Assembly (NCBI RefSeq): GCF_042453785.1
Contig: NC_091674.1
Coordinates: 22,832,001 to 22,896,000 of the forward strand
DNA from: Malus domestica
Lineage: Eukaryota; Streptophyta; Magnoliopsida; Rosales; Rosaceae
Length of the DNA: 64,000 nucleotides
Reading direction: 5' to 3'
Shown: positions 11,846-22,769 of the stretch, piece by piece
Layout of the letters: each line of letters begins with the position of its first letter
Numbering within the stretch: the first letter of the stretch is position 1
The notes under the pieces: generated by a model
What the model was told of the DNA's origin: nothing
Seen by the model: the letters and a program-made list of their open reading frames with translations, nothing else
The model's database searches: none
Position numbers and translations under genes: made by a program

Positions 11846-12251
11846 CTTCTTTTTTTTTTTGAGCGAAAGACGATATTTGATATTCATTGCAAACAACACA
11901 GAACAAGTACAATTTGAGAACAAATTAAGGATAGTGTGCATAGTGGGGCTCAATAAAACCTTGCCGGAACTTTCAACTCGGTCGAAGGAAAAAGAGTGTC
12001 TCGCACGACGAAATGAACTATCCTCAAATGTTAATACATAAGCAAATTACAAAATATCCCTAAGCAAATTAGGGGATGTTCCGCCCACAAACTTGTTAGC
12101 ATTCAACCATTGTTGTGCAGTGAGCATCAACCGTGTGGCAAAGCTTGCGACCATGGCTTCCACACGCTACGAAACCAGCTTGAACCATCAGCTGAAAATG
12201 TCTCCAACAAAGTGGATTAGTTGGACCAAACAACCACTTACCTATGCCCTT
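11846..12251 (-). mobile_element. 5'-truncated LINE 3' end
   Basis: A 406-bp insertion relative to copy B, flanked by AGAAC (11841-11845 and 12252-12256). On the minus strand it ends in a run of A after TTCGTCGTGCGAGACACTC...ATATCGTCTTTCGCTC, a tail pattern I associate with plant L1-type LINEs. The minus-strand frame at 12096-12281 has no recognisable domain. Confidence 0.6.
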
Positions 12252-12364
12252 AGAACTTAAATTGTAACGAAAATGACACAATTTTAATATAAAAAAAATA
12301 AAAAAATAAAAAAAAACCTTGCGGGACCCTTGCGTCCATCACAAATACCGTTTTTGAAACTGCA

Positions 12365-12920
12365 CAGTACTACACTATTTATGAAACTTAGCGGTACTAC
12401 ATTATTTATAAAACTTAACGGTATTATACTATTTATGAAATTAAACACTATTTATGAAACCAAACGTACTACACTATTTATTGGTCAAATTTCATAAATA
12501 GTGCCTAGTCCTTGGTTTACTTTCATAAATAGTGTTTAGTTTTTGGTCATGTTTCATAAATAATGTCTAGTTATTGGGTCCAGTTTCATAAATAATATCT
12601 CTTTCTTGGTCCAATTTCATAAATAGTACCTAGTTATTGGTCCACTTTCATAAATAGTGCCTAATTCTTGGTCATGTTTCATAAATAGTGTCTAGTTCTT
12701 GGTACAATTTCATAAATACTATATAATCCAGTTTCATAAATAGTTTCCCTATTTGTTTAGTTTTAGAAATAGTGCCTAATTCTTGGTTTCGTTTAATAAA
12801 TAGTGTCTACTTCTTGGTCTAATTTCATAAATAATATTTACTTATTGGTCCAGTTTCATAAATAATGTCTAGTTATTAGTCAAGTTGTATAAATAGTGTC
12901 TAATTCTTTGTTTAGTTTCA
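12365..12920. repeat. About 31-bp minisatellite (copy A)
   Basis: Repeats of TTTCATAAATAGTG(T/C)CTAG plus TTCTTGGTCCA at about 31-bp spacing, preceded by variants in the opposite sense (ACTATTTATGAAAC), so the block begins with a short inverted section. The matching block in copy B is at 13805-14255. Confidence 0.85.
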
Positions 12921-13804
12921 TAAGGTTTGAAAGTTAGACGGTGTTTGGTCTTGTGAAAGCACCCATTGTGCCGAAAACGATGAATTCAGAAGTGATCCTT
13001 TAAATCAAAACCTTGAGAAGATTATGTTCTCACTAATTATATCTAAAAATATTTTTTCAATTACCAAATTAAAATTCCCTCACATATTTTAAATACCTAC
13101 AATAATTAAATGTAGCTCTTAGTCCAATTTTCTTGAGTTTGGGTGTCATCTTGACTACTATTAAAAAATAACACCATAAAAATAAAACTAGGGTATGTAA
13201 TTCGATTTAAAATCTTTTTCTTATTCTAAGCAAAAAAATAAAAATCCCATAACGATAGCTGACAACGGGAGGAAAAAAAAAAGAGGAATTTGGGAGGGTG
13301 AGTGTATGCAAGCCCAGCGCATGTTTGTGTTTTTTATGTTTTTTTTTATATTTTTTTTATTCTTTTATCTTTATCATTAGATAAAATTATTAGATAATTT
13401 TTAATTAAAATGCAAAGATTAGAAGTTATTTTCGTTAGTTTTCCTTATAAATAATCCTATCATTCGTCAAAAAAAGAAAAGATTTAAATGGCCATAGTAG
13501 AGTTAGACCCCTACGGTTATATGTAAGTCTATCTGCAGTGAATAGTGTCTTTCAATTTTGTGCCTTATAATGACATTACTCATCTGTCAAATTATATCTT
13601 TAAATTAAGGGAACTTTCATGGAAAGAGCTTGGGCTAAGTTTATTGCAACCAAAATCATGTTATAACTTTATTTAATGAAAAAGAATTAAATATTAATGA
13701 AAAACCCTTAAATTTTAATAAAATGACAAAAGAACTTAAATTTTAATGAAAATGGCACAATTTTAATTTAAAAAAAGAAAGACATGCGCGTCCGTCACAG
13801 AGAT

Positions 13805-14255
13805 TGTTTATGAAACTAGAAACTATTTATGAAACACTGAACACTATTTATGAAAAATGTACTACACTATTTATTGGTCAAGTTTCATAAATAGTGTCTA
13901 GTTTTTTGTCTACTTTCACAAATAGTGCCTAGTTCTTAGTTCACTTTCATAAATAGTGCCTAATTATTGATCCACTTTCATAAATAGTGTCTAATTCTTG
14001 GTCATGTTTCATAAATAATGTCTAGTTCTTGATCCAGTTTCATAAATATTGTATAATCTAGTTTCATAAATAGTTTTCACCTATTGGTTTAGTTTTAGAA
14101 ATAATGCCTAATTCTTGGTTTCATTTCATAAATAGTATATACTTATTAGTCCAGTTTCATAAATAATGTCTATTTATTGGTCCAATTTTATATATAGTGT
14201 CTACTTATTGGTCAAGTTTTATAAATAGTGTCTAATTCTTAGTTCAGTTTCATAA
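13805..14255. repeat. About 31-bp minisatellite (copy B)
   Basis: The same CATAAATAGTGTCTA repeat as at 12365-12920, also beginning with inverted variants (GAAACTATTTATGAAAC). It is shorter and separately diverged. Confidence 0.85.
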
Positions 14256-14423
14256 GTTTGAAACTTAGACCCTATTTGATCCTTTAAAAGCACCCATTAC
14301 GCCGAAAATGATGAATCCAGAAGTGATCCTTTAATCAAAACCTTAAGAAAATTATGTTCTTAGTAATTATATCTAAAAAGGTTATTTTCAATTACCAAAT
14401 TAAAATACTGAATACTATTTAAG

Positions 14424-15140
14424 TGGTGGGATATTTTTCCTTATGTCTGTAACACAAATGGTACACCACGTATCATTATGTAAATGGTGAGAAATTTTAT
14501 TTTTTATGTTATTTGTTTGTTCCATATTTGTTTGTATCATACTTTGACAAAACCTAAAAATATCAAACATCGGTCAATATCATACCTTCAAGAACTCACT
14601 GAGGGGTTCATGTTGAGGCATCCATGCCGAAGCACAAGAGTTTCCCTCTCATCAGGAAGCCAATCACAGCAAGACACATGTCAACGTCAGAATAAAACTC
14701 ATAGAGTCCCATATTGATCTTGGAAAAAAGTTGGAGACTCTCCTCAATTATAAAAGAAGATCATTCTCCTACAATTAATCCCTAATGTCATTATTGTATT
14801 TAAACTAGTCATTAGAACCCACTAATGATGATTATGCTTTAACTTATGTATTTTTGTAATCCTTTACTATTAATGAGAACTCATCTACTCCGTGGACATA
14901 GCCAAACTTAGGACGAACCACGTACATCTTGTGTTTGCTTCCCTATCCTCTCCTTTTACATATTATCCTCACTAGGTGACCGGAGCAACTGGGCGAAGGT
15001 CACAAACCTGACACTTTACGTTGTTCCAAAGTCTCGCTGATTTTGTACATCAACATTATTAATTTTTTAACACAAGAATCTCACTACTTGTATAGAGACA
15101 TGTGGTATATCATCCTGTGTTACAGGCACATTGAAAAATC
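14424..15140. mobile_element. Foldback MITE split by a solo LTR
   Basis: The left arm (GGATATTTTTCCTTATGTCTGTAACACA..., 14429-14527) and the reverse complement of the right arm (GAGATTTTTCAATGTGCCTGTAACACAGG..., 15056-15140) form an inverted repeat. The element is found only in duplication copy B. The solo LTR sits in its centre. Confidence 0.6.
14529..15055 (+). mobile_element. Solo LTR of the Tat-type family (diverged)
   Basis: Collinear with the LTR at 10129-10640: TGTTTGTATC start, AGTTTCCCTC, CAATCACAGCAAGACACATGTC (one G-box-like repeat instead of three), TTAATGAGAACTCATCTACTCCGTGGACATAGCC, GTGACCGGAGCAACTGGGCGAAGG, and a CATCAACA end. The flanks ATATT (14524-14528) and TTATT (15056-15060) match at 4 of 5 bases, consistent with an old 5-bp target duplication and LTR-LTR recombination. 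Confidence 0.85.
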
Positions 15141-15571
15141 TCTCGTCATCTTGGCTACTATTGAAAAACAACACCACAAAAATAAAACTGCAAAACGTAA
15201 TTCAATCTGAAATCTTCTGTTTTTTTATTCTAAGCAAAAAAATAAAATAAAATAAAATCTATTAATGTAGCTGACAATGGGAGAAAAAAGTGAAGTGTGG
15301 AAAGGGGGGTGGGTGGGGGTCGTGTTTATGTAGGCATGTGCCTTGACCAACTCCAAAGTAACTCGTATCTAAGTGTTCACAATGCGTGCACCAAGCAAAA
15401 CATGAAGGATTTGTTGTATCAGTTTATATGGGGGTCGCGCCCAGCACAAGTTGGGTTCTTTATTTATTTATATATTTATTCTTTTGTCCTTATCATTAAA
15501 TAAAGTTGATAGATGATTTTTTTATTAAAATGTAAAGATTTGAAATTTTTATTAGTTTTCCTTTAAATAAA

Positions 15572-15692
15572 GGGAATTGTTATTGGCACTCCACAAATAT
15601 TATTGTGCACTCCAAACTTTCTATAATTAGAAAGAAAAATACACTTGTGAGGAGTGTAGAATGAGATTTTTGAAGTGTTAATAACAGTTCCC
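15572..15692. mobile_element. 121-bp hAT-type MITE, copy 1
   Basis: Terminal inverted repeats GGGAATTGTTATTGGCACTCC / GGAACTGTTATTAACACTTC surround a TCTATAATTAGAAA centre. Flanks TAAATAAA and TAAATTAA form a 7/8 target duplication. Related copies are at 36369-36489, 51000-51110 and about 54817-54950. Confidence 0.75.
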
Positions 15693-15837
15693 TAAATTAA
15701 AGTACTTGTATCTTTTGTAGTTTTTTTTTTTTTTTAAGATAACTAATGTATGTATCTTCATTATAAATTAAAGTACTCATCTGTCAAATTATATGTTACT
15801 AAAGTACTTGAATCTTTTGTAGATTTTCTTTAAAGAT

Positions 15838-15990
15838 AACTAATGTATGTATCTTCACTTATAAGTGAGATATCTTAGATTTGATTCTTGCCAAAAGCGA
15901 ATTTGAACTACATTATTGGTAGCTATTGTGAGTCTTAGCCCACTCCTCCAACCCCTTAATGTAGATAATCTTGTTTGTTAAAAAAAAAAT
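15838..15990 (+). mobile_element. tRNA-derived SINE, copy A
   Basis: Carries the TTAGATTTGATTCTTGCC box-B-like segment, the conserved body (TTTGAACTACATTATTGGTAGC, CCTTAATGTAGATAATC) and an A-rich tail, as in the better-defined copies at 22128-22302 and 36881-37042. Its 5' end is uncertain. Confidence 0.6.
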
Positions 15991-15993
15991 ATA

Positions 15994-16150
15994 GGGAGTT
16001 TTAACGAAAAGTTCGTGGTACTGTTCACTTTAACGAAAAATCACATTTTTACACTAAAAAGTCAAACCTAGTACTATTCACTTTACCATTTATTTTGTCA
16101 TTATCGTTAAAACTCAAAGTTTTCAAACCATTTTCATTAGTTTTCCTAAA
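15994..16150. mobile_element. Short MITE of the TTTAACGAAAA...ACTGTTCACTTTAACG family, copy 1
   Basis: About 150 bp with imperfect inverted ends (GGGAGTTTTAACGAAAAG / AGGAAAACTAATGAAAATGG) and the internal phrase CACATTTTTACACTAAAAAG. Further copies are at 27950-28105 and 43316-43455. Confidence 0.65.
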
Positions 16151-16366
16151 AATATATGTATCTTAAATTAATATCTAATCTAATAAAATATATCGTTTAA
16201 CAAAAAAAAACAATTAACATAGCTTTTCCCAAATCAATTAGAAGTAATCTATATAATATAGAACAGCCTCTCCACTAGCTCAGTATTCACAAATTTGGCA
16301 TCCTCTCCGCATTCTCCAAGCTTATCAATTTCTTCGATTTCCTCAATTTCTACAATTTTAATCACA

Positions 16367-17033
16367 ATGTTCACCTACCAACCGCACGTTGACGATCAAT
16401 ACCATCTGAAAGACTGAAACTGAGGTTCATTGAAACCGTCATCATTTGGCCAGACGAAGATCTCGGTGCTCCAGCCGAAGTAACTCGCAAGCCATCACGC
16501 CTCACACTAGAGCTCGACATCACACTCTCACGTGCTGACCTCTTGTCCAAAGAAAGTAAAAATTCAAGGCGCTTGATCGCTGAAGCTCTTTCGACCATGG
16601 AAATCTCCAAGAAAAGATACTCGATAATCATCAAATCGATTTTGACGAATTTTAAGGAGACTCAATTAGCGACGGCGGGCCCCCGGGTGGGACGGTGGAC
16701 CTGGCGACGAACAAGACAAGGAAACAACGCGGTGCCGAAATGAAAAGGCAACTTTATGTGTGCGTTACGACTAAGCGTTATAAATCAGAACTTGCAATGG
16801 CGAGGCGGCTCAGTTTGGAAATTAATGGAACAACGTCATGCACGATTTGTAGGGAGGAATTCGAGAGTGGCGGGATTGATGGTCAGGAAGATCGGATTGT
16901 TCACTTGCCCTGCATGCATCTTTTTCATGTCAAGTGCATTGATAAGTGGCTGGCGGTAGACTAGCACGACTCGTCGTGTCCGCGGTGCCGATTTCCCTTG
17001 TTGCATCGTTTTCATCGATTGTTGTTTAAGTAA
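16367..17033 (+). pseudogene. RING-H2 finger protein pseudogene
   Basis: The start codon at 16367 opens MFTYQPHVDDQYHLK. The frame then breaks near 16410, continues in another frame (RLKLRFIETVIIWPDEDLG ... SKESKNSRRLIAEALS), and shifts again between about 16670 and 16740 before the RING domain. The RING-H2 shows CTIC, a CMHLFH pair, CIDKW and CPRC, the ligand pattern of a ubiquitin-ligase RING-H2. A TAG at 16962-16964 falls between the sixth and seventh ligands. The original stop is the TAA at 17031-17033, which coincides with a MULE target site. Intact relatives would be small soluble RING E3 ligases. Confidence 0.7.
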
Positions 17034-17384
17034 GGGTTTTTGTCACAAATGATTCTTAAAATTGACCCACTACATTAAGATGATCTCTGAAATTGAAAAT
17101 CGATTAATGTAGTTCTTGAAAATTGGTATCGCAAATCAATGTGATCGTTCAGTTAAAATTCCATTAAAAATTATGTTATGTGCTGACAGAGGCGGAGCCA
17201 CAGTGGGGTCAATGGGGTCGTACGACCTCTTGGAAGCCATGGAAATAACCTTAGAGGTCCCTTGGAGCTGCTAGTGCGACCTCTCGGAGCTGCACACCAC
17301 GTGTTCGACGGAATGTCTGAAAGAAGAAGGCACATGTTAAAGGAGAAGGAGGCGCCGCGCGTAGGCCTTTGTTTTTTAAAACAA

Positions 17385-17490
17385 CCTGGGCAAAACGACG
17401 TTGTTTTGGCCCAGGGAATTTTTTTTTAAATGACCTGGCCAAAACGACGTCGTTTTGGCCCAGGCAATTTTTTTTTTAAATGACCCGACG
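17385..17490. repeat. Direct repeats with an AAAACGACGTCGTTTT palindrome
   Basis: The phrase CAAAACGACGT(T/C)GTTTTGGCCCAGG recurs about 60-65 bp apart (about 17390 and 17440), with a degenerate third at about 17485. One copy is a perfect 16-bp palindrome centred on ACGT. The repeats lie in the hAT's 5' region and could be transposase- or host-factor-binding sites (inference). Confidence 0.6.
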
Positions 17491-17799
17491 TGGTTTTGGG
17501 CCAGGTCTAAAAAGAAAAAAAAAATCAGTTCTCCTTCTTCTTTTACAAATCCGACTCCCCCATTCCAAAACCCCAATTTTCTTTTGTTTTCTCCTTCTCC
17601 AACAATAAGTTCCAAACTCAATCCCCCCCCCAAACCCTCAACTCCATCTCCTCCCTTGCTGCCGCCATTGAGGTGCCTTTGTGCTACTGTCGTCATCGCT
17701 GTGGTGGTGGTGCCACGCCAGCTACTCTCTTTGTATTTGCTCATTGACATTGTTATTGTGAAATTTCACAATTCAAGTAAGTTCTAAACCCTATGTATA

Positions 17800-18112
17800 A
17801 TGTATGATATATTTAATTTAATTGAAACCTAATTCATATTTATTTTGATTATATTGGTGGTTTGATTATATTGTGAGTTTTTATTTTCATTATTTTGTAT
17901 ATGTAGAATATATTTAATTTAATTTAAATCCAATTCATATTTATTTTGATTATGTTGATGGTTTGTTTATATTGTGAGTTTTTATTTTCATTATTTTGTA
18001 TATGTAGAATATATTTAATTTAATTGAAATCCAATTCATATTTATTTTGATTATGTTGATGGTTTGTTTATATTGTGAGTATTTATTTTGAATATTTTGT
18101 ATATGTAGAATT
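17800..18112. repeat. 101-bp tandem repeat upstream of the hAT start codon, 3 copies
   Basis: ATATGTAGAATATATTTAAT recurs at about 17900 and 18001, with a third unit before and a truncated start at about 18102, so the period is 101 bp. The array ends four bases before the transposase ATG. Confidence 0.8.
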
Positions 18113-18115
18113 ATT

Positions 18116-20496
18116 ATGGAACGGTTTTTTAAGAGAAAGTCATCATCGGGTTCGGGTAGTTCGAATAATGTTGATAGTTCAAATACTGTTGGTAGTTCAA
18201 GAACTCCAAGTTCAAGACAAAGTCAATTAGATAGTGTTTTGGGTAATCTTCAAGCGGATCCTGAATTAAGAATTCAAATGATAGATTATGATGCTAGTAT
18301 GAGAGATGAGGTCCGAAGATCATATCTACAAAAAGGATCTTGTCAACCTAGAGGTCATAATTTCCCAATAACTAATATGTCGGGAATTAATCGACACTTC
18401 ATTCCTTAATGGTTTGATGAGTTTGATTGGTTGGAATATAGTATATCTAAAGATGCAACATTTTGTCTCTATTGCTATCTCTTTAAAACCAATTTTGAAC
18501 AAGTGGGTAGTGAAGATTTCACTAGAGATGGATTTAAGACTTGGAAGAAAGGGAGAGAAAGATTTAAGATGCATGTTGGACCGGTTGGGAGTGTTCATAA
18601 TAAGGCTAGAGAAGCTGCTACAAATTTGATGAATCAAGCTACATATATTGAAATGGCAGTGAGCAAACACTCTGACCAAGCTCATAAGGCTTATCGTACA
18701 TGCTTGAATGCATCAATCAAGTGCACTAAGTTTTTATTGCGACAAGGTCTTGCTTTTCGTGGCCATGATGAAAGTGCCACTTCAAGCAATAGGGGAAATT
18801 ACTTGGAGCTATTGCAATTCCTTGCAAATAATGATGATAAAGTTAGAGAAGTTGTGATGGAAAATACTCTGGGGAATCTCAAATTACTAGCTCATTCCAT
18901 TCAAACAGAAATTGTGAATTCATGTGCCCTTGAAACACTTGATGCTATCATGGATGATCTAAAAGATAGATTCTTTTTAATATTGGTGGATGAAGCACGT
19001 GATGTGTCAGTGAAAGAGCAAATGGCTATGGTGTTGCGTTATGTGGATGACAATGGGCATGTAATTGAAAGATTTGTGGGTATCCAACATGTTACCAACA
19101 TTACTTCAAGTTCACTAAAAGATGTTATTGGCACATTCTTTTCTCGCAACGGTTTGAGCATTTCCAAGCTACGAGGACAAGGTTATGATGGTACTAGCAA
19201 TATGAGAGGTGGGTTGAATGGCCTTAAAACAAAGATATTGAGAGAACAACCTTGTGCATATTATGTTCATTGTTTTGCTCATCAACTTCATCTAGCTCTT
19301 GTTGCCATAGCAAAGAAGAATATAGACATTGCCTCTTTTTTGCAACGGCTAATAGTGTGGTTAATCATTTTGGAGCATCTTGTAAGCGGTGTGATTTATT
19401 TAAACAACAACTTCAAGAAGAGCTTGTGATAGCTTTTGAAAATGATTGTCCTATAACGGGGCGAGGCTTAAATCAAGAAACAAGTCTCAAACGTGCCGGT
19501 GACACACGATGGAACTCACACCATGGTACCTTGATTAGCATCATTTCCATGTTTACATATATGGTTCATGTGCTTCAAATGGTTATTGATGATAATCCCA
19601 ATGAAAGTGCGGGTGATGCAAATAAGTTAATGAGAGAAATACGTACTTTTGAGTTTGTGTTTCACCTTTTCTTGATGAAAGTCATATTGCGACTCACAAA
19701 TGATTTGTCACAAGCATTGCAAAGGAAAGATCAAGAAATTGTGAATGCAATGGCTTTAGTGAAATCATGCAGGGAAAAGCTACATTGGATGAGGAATAAT
19801 AGGTTCGATGCATTGGTTGATGAAGTATCTTCTTTTTGTGAAAAAAAACATCATATTGATGTTCCTAACATGGAAGAGGCATTTATACTTCCAGGGAGGT
19901 CAAGGCGTAATGCTCCAATAAGGACAAATCGTCATCATTATCGTGTGGAGCTCTTTATTTATGTCATTGATGAGCAAATTACGGAGTTAAAGGATCACTT
20001 TAATGAGGTAAATACTGAGTTGCTTATTTGTTTGGTATGTTTGAGTTCGAAAGATTCATTTGTAGCTTTTGATAAACCAAAGTTACGTCGTCTTGCTCAA
20101 TTTTATCCTCAAGACTTTTTGGATGAGGATCGCTTGGCACTTGAAGATCAACTTGATATTTATATTCATTATGTGTGTTCCAGTAGTGATTTCTCTCAAT
20201 TGGAAGGGATTGGTGATCTTGCAAAAAAAATGGTGAAGACAAGGATGCATCAAGTATTCAATTATGTATATTTGCTCATTACATTGTCTTTAGTTTTACC
20301 AGTTGCAACTGCTTCAGTGGAGAGAGCATTTTCTGTTATGAATATTGTTAAGGGTCCACTTAGGAACAAAATGGGAGATCAATGGTTGAGTGATAGCTTG
20401 CTTGTTTATATTGAGAGAGATATTTTTGCTTGTATTGAAAATGAAGCTATAATGCTTCGTTTTCAAAATATGAAACATCGTCGTGAACAATTATAG
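18116..20496 (+). pseudogene. hAT transposase (ZMYM1-like/DUF4371 type), one stop and one frameshift
   Basis: About 790 codons. A serine-rich N-terminus is followed by a TTF-type zinc-finger region (FCLYCYLFK at about 18470), a DUF4371-like core (LVDEARDVSVKEQMA, GQGYDGTSNMRGG), a GDTRWNSHHGTL segment, and the C-terminal hAT dimerisation region (LPVATASVERAFSVMNIVK, about 20300-20350). Only two lesions are seen: a TAA at 18407-18409, and loss of about one T in the T-run at 19335-19341, after which the frame moves by one. Family role: cut-and-paste transposition with 8-bp duplications. The low lesion count suggests recent inactivation. Confidence 0.9.
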
Positions 20497-21532
20497 TTTG
20501 TAATATTGTTTCCATTATGAATTATGAATTATGAATGAAAGTATTATGATTTCATTTTCAATATGTTTTTCCATCCTCAATTTTTATTTGGACTTTTACA
20601 CTAAGACCCCTTGTGGTAAGATTCCTGACTCCGCCACTGTGTGTTAATGTGGCATATAACTAGATCCTACAAATTTAATTAAATATTGTAATGTGGATTA
20701 ACTAATTCAATAAATATTAAAGTTAATTAAATAATTTTTAAATAATTAAAATTTGAGGAAAAAAGTTTTCTCACTACTCTCTTCCCCTCTCTCCTCTATG
20801 CCAGTACAACCCATTCCCTACCCAACCTCCTCTCTTATCTCCCAAATTCACCAAACCAAACTGGGAGGTTGAGGTAAGAAACCAACAATGATGTCGCGGC
20901 CACATCTGCAGCTAGAAACCAAACTGGGAGATTTAGTTTTATACCAAAAAATTTGTATTCTCTTCCCCTTTCTCCTCGACCGCAACAGCTAGAAGCCAAC
21001 AACGATGTCGGCGGCGACATCGCCCACCACCCAGTCCTCCTTTCCACTTCTCTTATTTTCCCCATCTCTCATTTTTTTTCTTCTCTCTTTTCTCAATTTG
21101 GGCGAGGTCTTGAACGACAAATCAAAAACTGCAAGTGACTCCGATGCCGATTCACCGCCACGCAATTCCAATTGTCGTGGTTAGCTGTTGTTTGACTCGT
21201 TGTCTTCAGCTTCCTCTGTCTGGGTTTGCTGGCGTCGGTGTAATTGAAGGTGAGGGGAAGAAGAAGAACATTGATATTTAATTATACAAAAATATTTTTT
21301 TATTATTTAAATATTTTTAAATCATATAATAATATTTAATTAGACTTATTGGATCTAGATATGTGCCACATTAGAGCCTAACGAAATTTGTAGTGGAATT
21401 ATGACAGAAGGATCACATTAATTTGTGATGCCAATTTTCAGGGACTACATTAATCGATTTTCAATTTCAAAGACCATATTGATATGGTGGGTCAATTTCA
21501 AAGACCATTTGTGATAAAAACATTTTAAGTAA

Positions 21533-22116
21533 TTAAAAAGCTCCACATAATTTTTTCATTCAAAAACTCTTAAACAACTTTCCTTTTTAAGGACATTTTC
21601 TTTCAATTCAAAACACTCATGAAGGACAAATTTTTTTATTATTAAGGACATTTTCATTTAACTCATGAAAGTGTGACTCCCTTTTTATTTTTTGTCCTTA
21701 TAATATAAAAAGAAAATTTAATAATAAGTAAAGTTTTTTTCTTCTTTTTTAAAAATGAGGACAATTGGTGGCAAACTACAGTTATCTATCCATTCTGGGG
21801 CCGGAGAGGCTATGAGGAATTTCACCTTACCCATAGCCACAAAGCAGACTCACAAACTCGGAACATCGAATTCGGAACCTCCCATATTTTTTTGTTTATT
21901 GAGGAGCTATAATCTGCGTCCTTACCACTAGACCACTTACTATGGTTTAATAATAAGTAAAGTTATCTAAGTGCTTTTATAGAAAAAAAAATTGTGAGAG
22001 ACTTTTTTATTAGTTCCCCCTTATTATTATTATTATTGTCGACTGCAAAACTTGCAAGTGATTTGTATGGACTCAATGTCATGTGGTATTTGTATTTTGA
22101 GGGTTGTTTTAATCAA
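21533..22116. other. Intergenic, possible minus-strand SINE remnant
   Basis: AT-rich, no gene. On the minus strand, about 21960-21780 reads AGTGGTCTAGTGGTAAGGACG and then GGAGGTTCCGAATTCGATG. This resembles tRNA-type box A and a damaged box B, so it may be an old SINE. Confidence 0.35.
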
Positions 22117-22127
22117 AAGTTAATTAG

Positions 22128-22302
22128 GCCACTTAGTAGTACGATTTAGTGGTATTTCTCTTTACTTAAGTGAGAGGTCTTAGATTCGATTCTCGCCAAA
22201 AGCAAGTTTGAACCACATTATTGTTAACATATTGTGAGGCTAAGCCTACCTCATCCCCTTAGCGTAGATGATATCGTTTATTCAAAACAAAAAAAAAAAG
22301 TA
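22128..22302 (+). mobile_element. tRNA-derived SINE, copy B
   Basis: Box-A-like TTTAGTGGTATTTC, box-B-like TTAGATTCGATTCTCGCC, a body shared with copies A and C, and an A-rich tail. Flanks AAGTTAATTAG (22117-22127) and AAGGTAATTAG (22303-22313) form a 10/11 target duplication. Confidence 0.8.
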
Positions 22303-22760
22303 AAGGTAATTAGATTTAATTTTCTTACAGCATTTGTACCATTCCAGCATTTTCTTCGATGTAATTTCTTTGGCACACGATAAACCATAAGTTTCCAACA
22401 CTTGCGTCCTCCCATGAGGTAATACACACATTCCTACAAAAAAAATCATTCGATGGAAATCGTTTAGTCATTTAAGTGTATGAAACAAATCGACAGTGTG
22501 ATTACCAAGTGACATATTCAATATGAACCGTCCATTCATTTTTCTTTTGTTACCGACTGATGTAATTCAATTTCATTTTCTTACAACGGTTATACCATTC
22601 CAACGTTTTCTTCAATGTAATTTCTTCGACATGCAATAAACAAAAGTTTTCTTCAATTTACTAACTTTTGATGCTTGGAATAGGGTTCAAAGTCTAAAGC
22701 TCTAGTGACTTGCAAGAATGGAATGAGTTTTAGAGCATGTATGAGATTGTATATTTAGAA
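22303..22760. repeat. Local tandem duplication of about 240 bp
   Basis: The segment TTTTCTTACAGCATTTGTACCATTCC...TTCGATGTAATTTCTT (about 22318-22400) recurs diverged at about 22572-22650. No coding potential is visible. Confidence 0.55.
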
Positions 22761-22769
22761 AAAAAATTA

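Larger units (their letters stand above)
11738..13455. repeat. Segmental duplication, copy A
   Basis: Copy A begins AGGGAGCTTTCACGAGAAGGGCTT..., contains the CATAAATAGTG minisatellite (12365-12920), and ends with ATTAAAATGCAAAGATT...TTAGTTTTCC. Copy B at 13604-15565 repeats all these blocks in the same order. Copy A alone carries the LINE insertion at 11846-12251. Confidence 0.8.
13604..15565. repeat. Segmental duplication, copy B, interrupted by nested insertions
   Basis: It repeats the blocks of copy A (head, minisatellite, AAGCACCCATTACGCCGAAAA segment, then CATCTTGGCTACTATTGAAAA and the TCTAAGCAAAAAAATAAAA stretch). The foldback MITE and solo LTR at about 14424-15140 interrupt it and are absent from copy A. 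Confidence 0.75.
17187..20639 (+). mobile_element. hAT DNA transposon, near-complete
   Basis: Terminal inverted repeats CAGAGGCGGAGCCACAG / CAGTGGCGGAGTCAGGAA. 8-bp flanks TGTGCTGA (17179-17186) and TGTGTTAA (20640-20647) match at 6 of 8. The transposase reading frame is at 18116-20496. The 5' non-coding part (17187-18115) carries two small repeat sets described separately. Confidence 0.9.
17034..21523. mobile_element. MULE-like element with long TIRs, containing a hAT insertion
   Basis: The left end (GGGTTTTTGTCACAAATG...) and the reverse complement of the right end (ATGTTTTTATCACAAATGG...) match over at least 150 bp. Exact 9-bp duplications TTTAAGTAA flank it (17025-17033 and 21524-21532). 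The left repeat is cut by the hAT at 17187-20639 and resumes at 20648 (AATGTGGCATATAACTAG), matching the interior end of the right repeat. Without the hAT the element is about 1.0 kb with no transposase. Its middle (about 20780-21270) is a GC-richer, gene-like stretch of unknown origin, possibly captured. Confidence 0.85.

Noticed and set aside
17376-17787. Frames on both strands in the hAT 5' region
   Set aside because: Proline/serine-rich or low-complexity translations without homology, upstream of the transposase.
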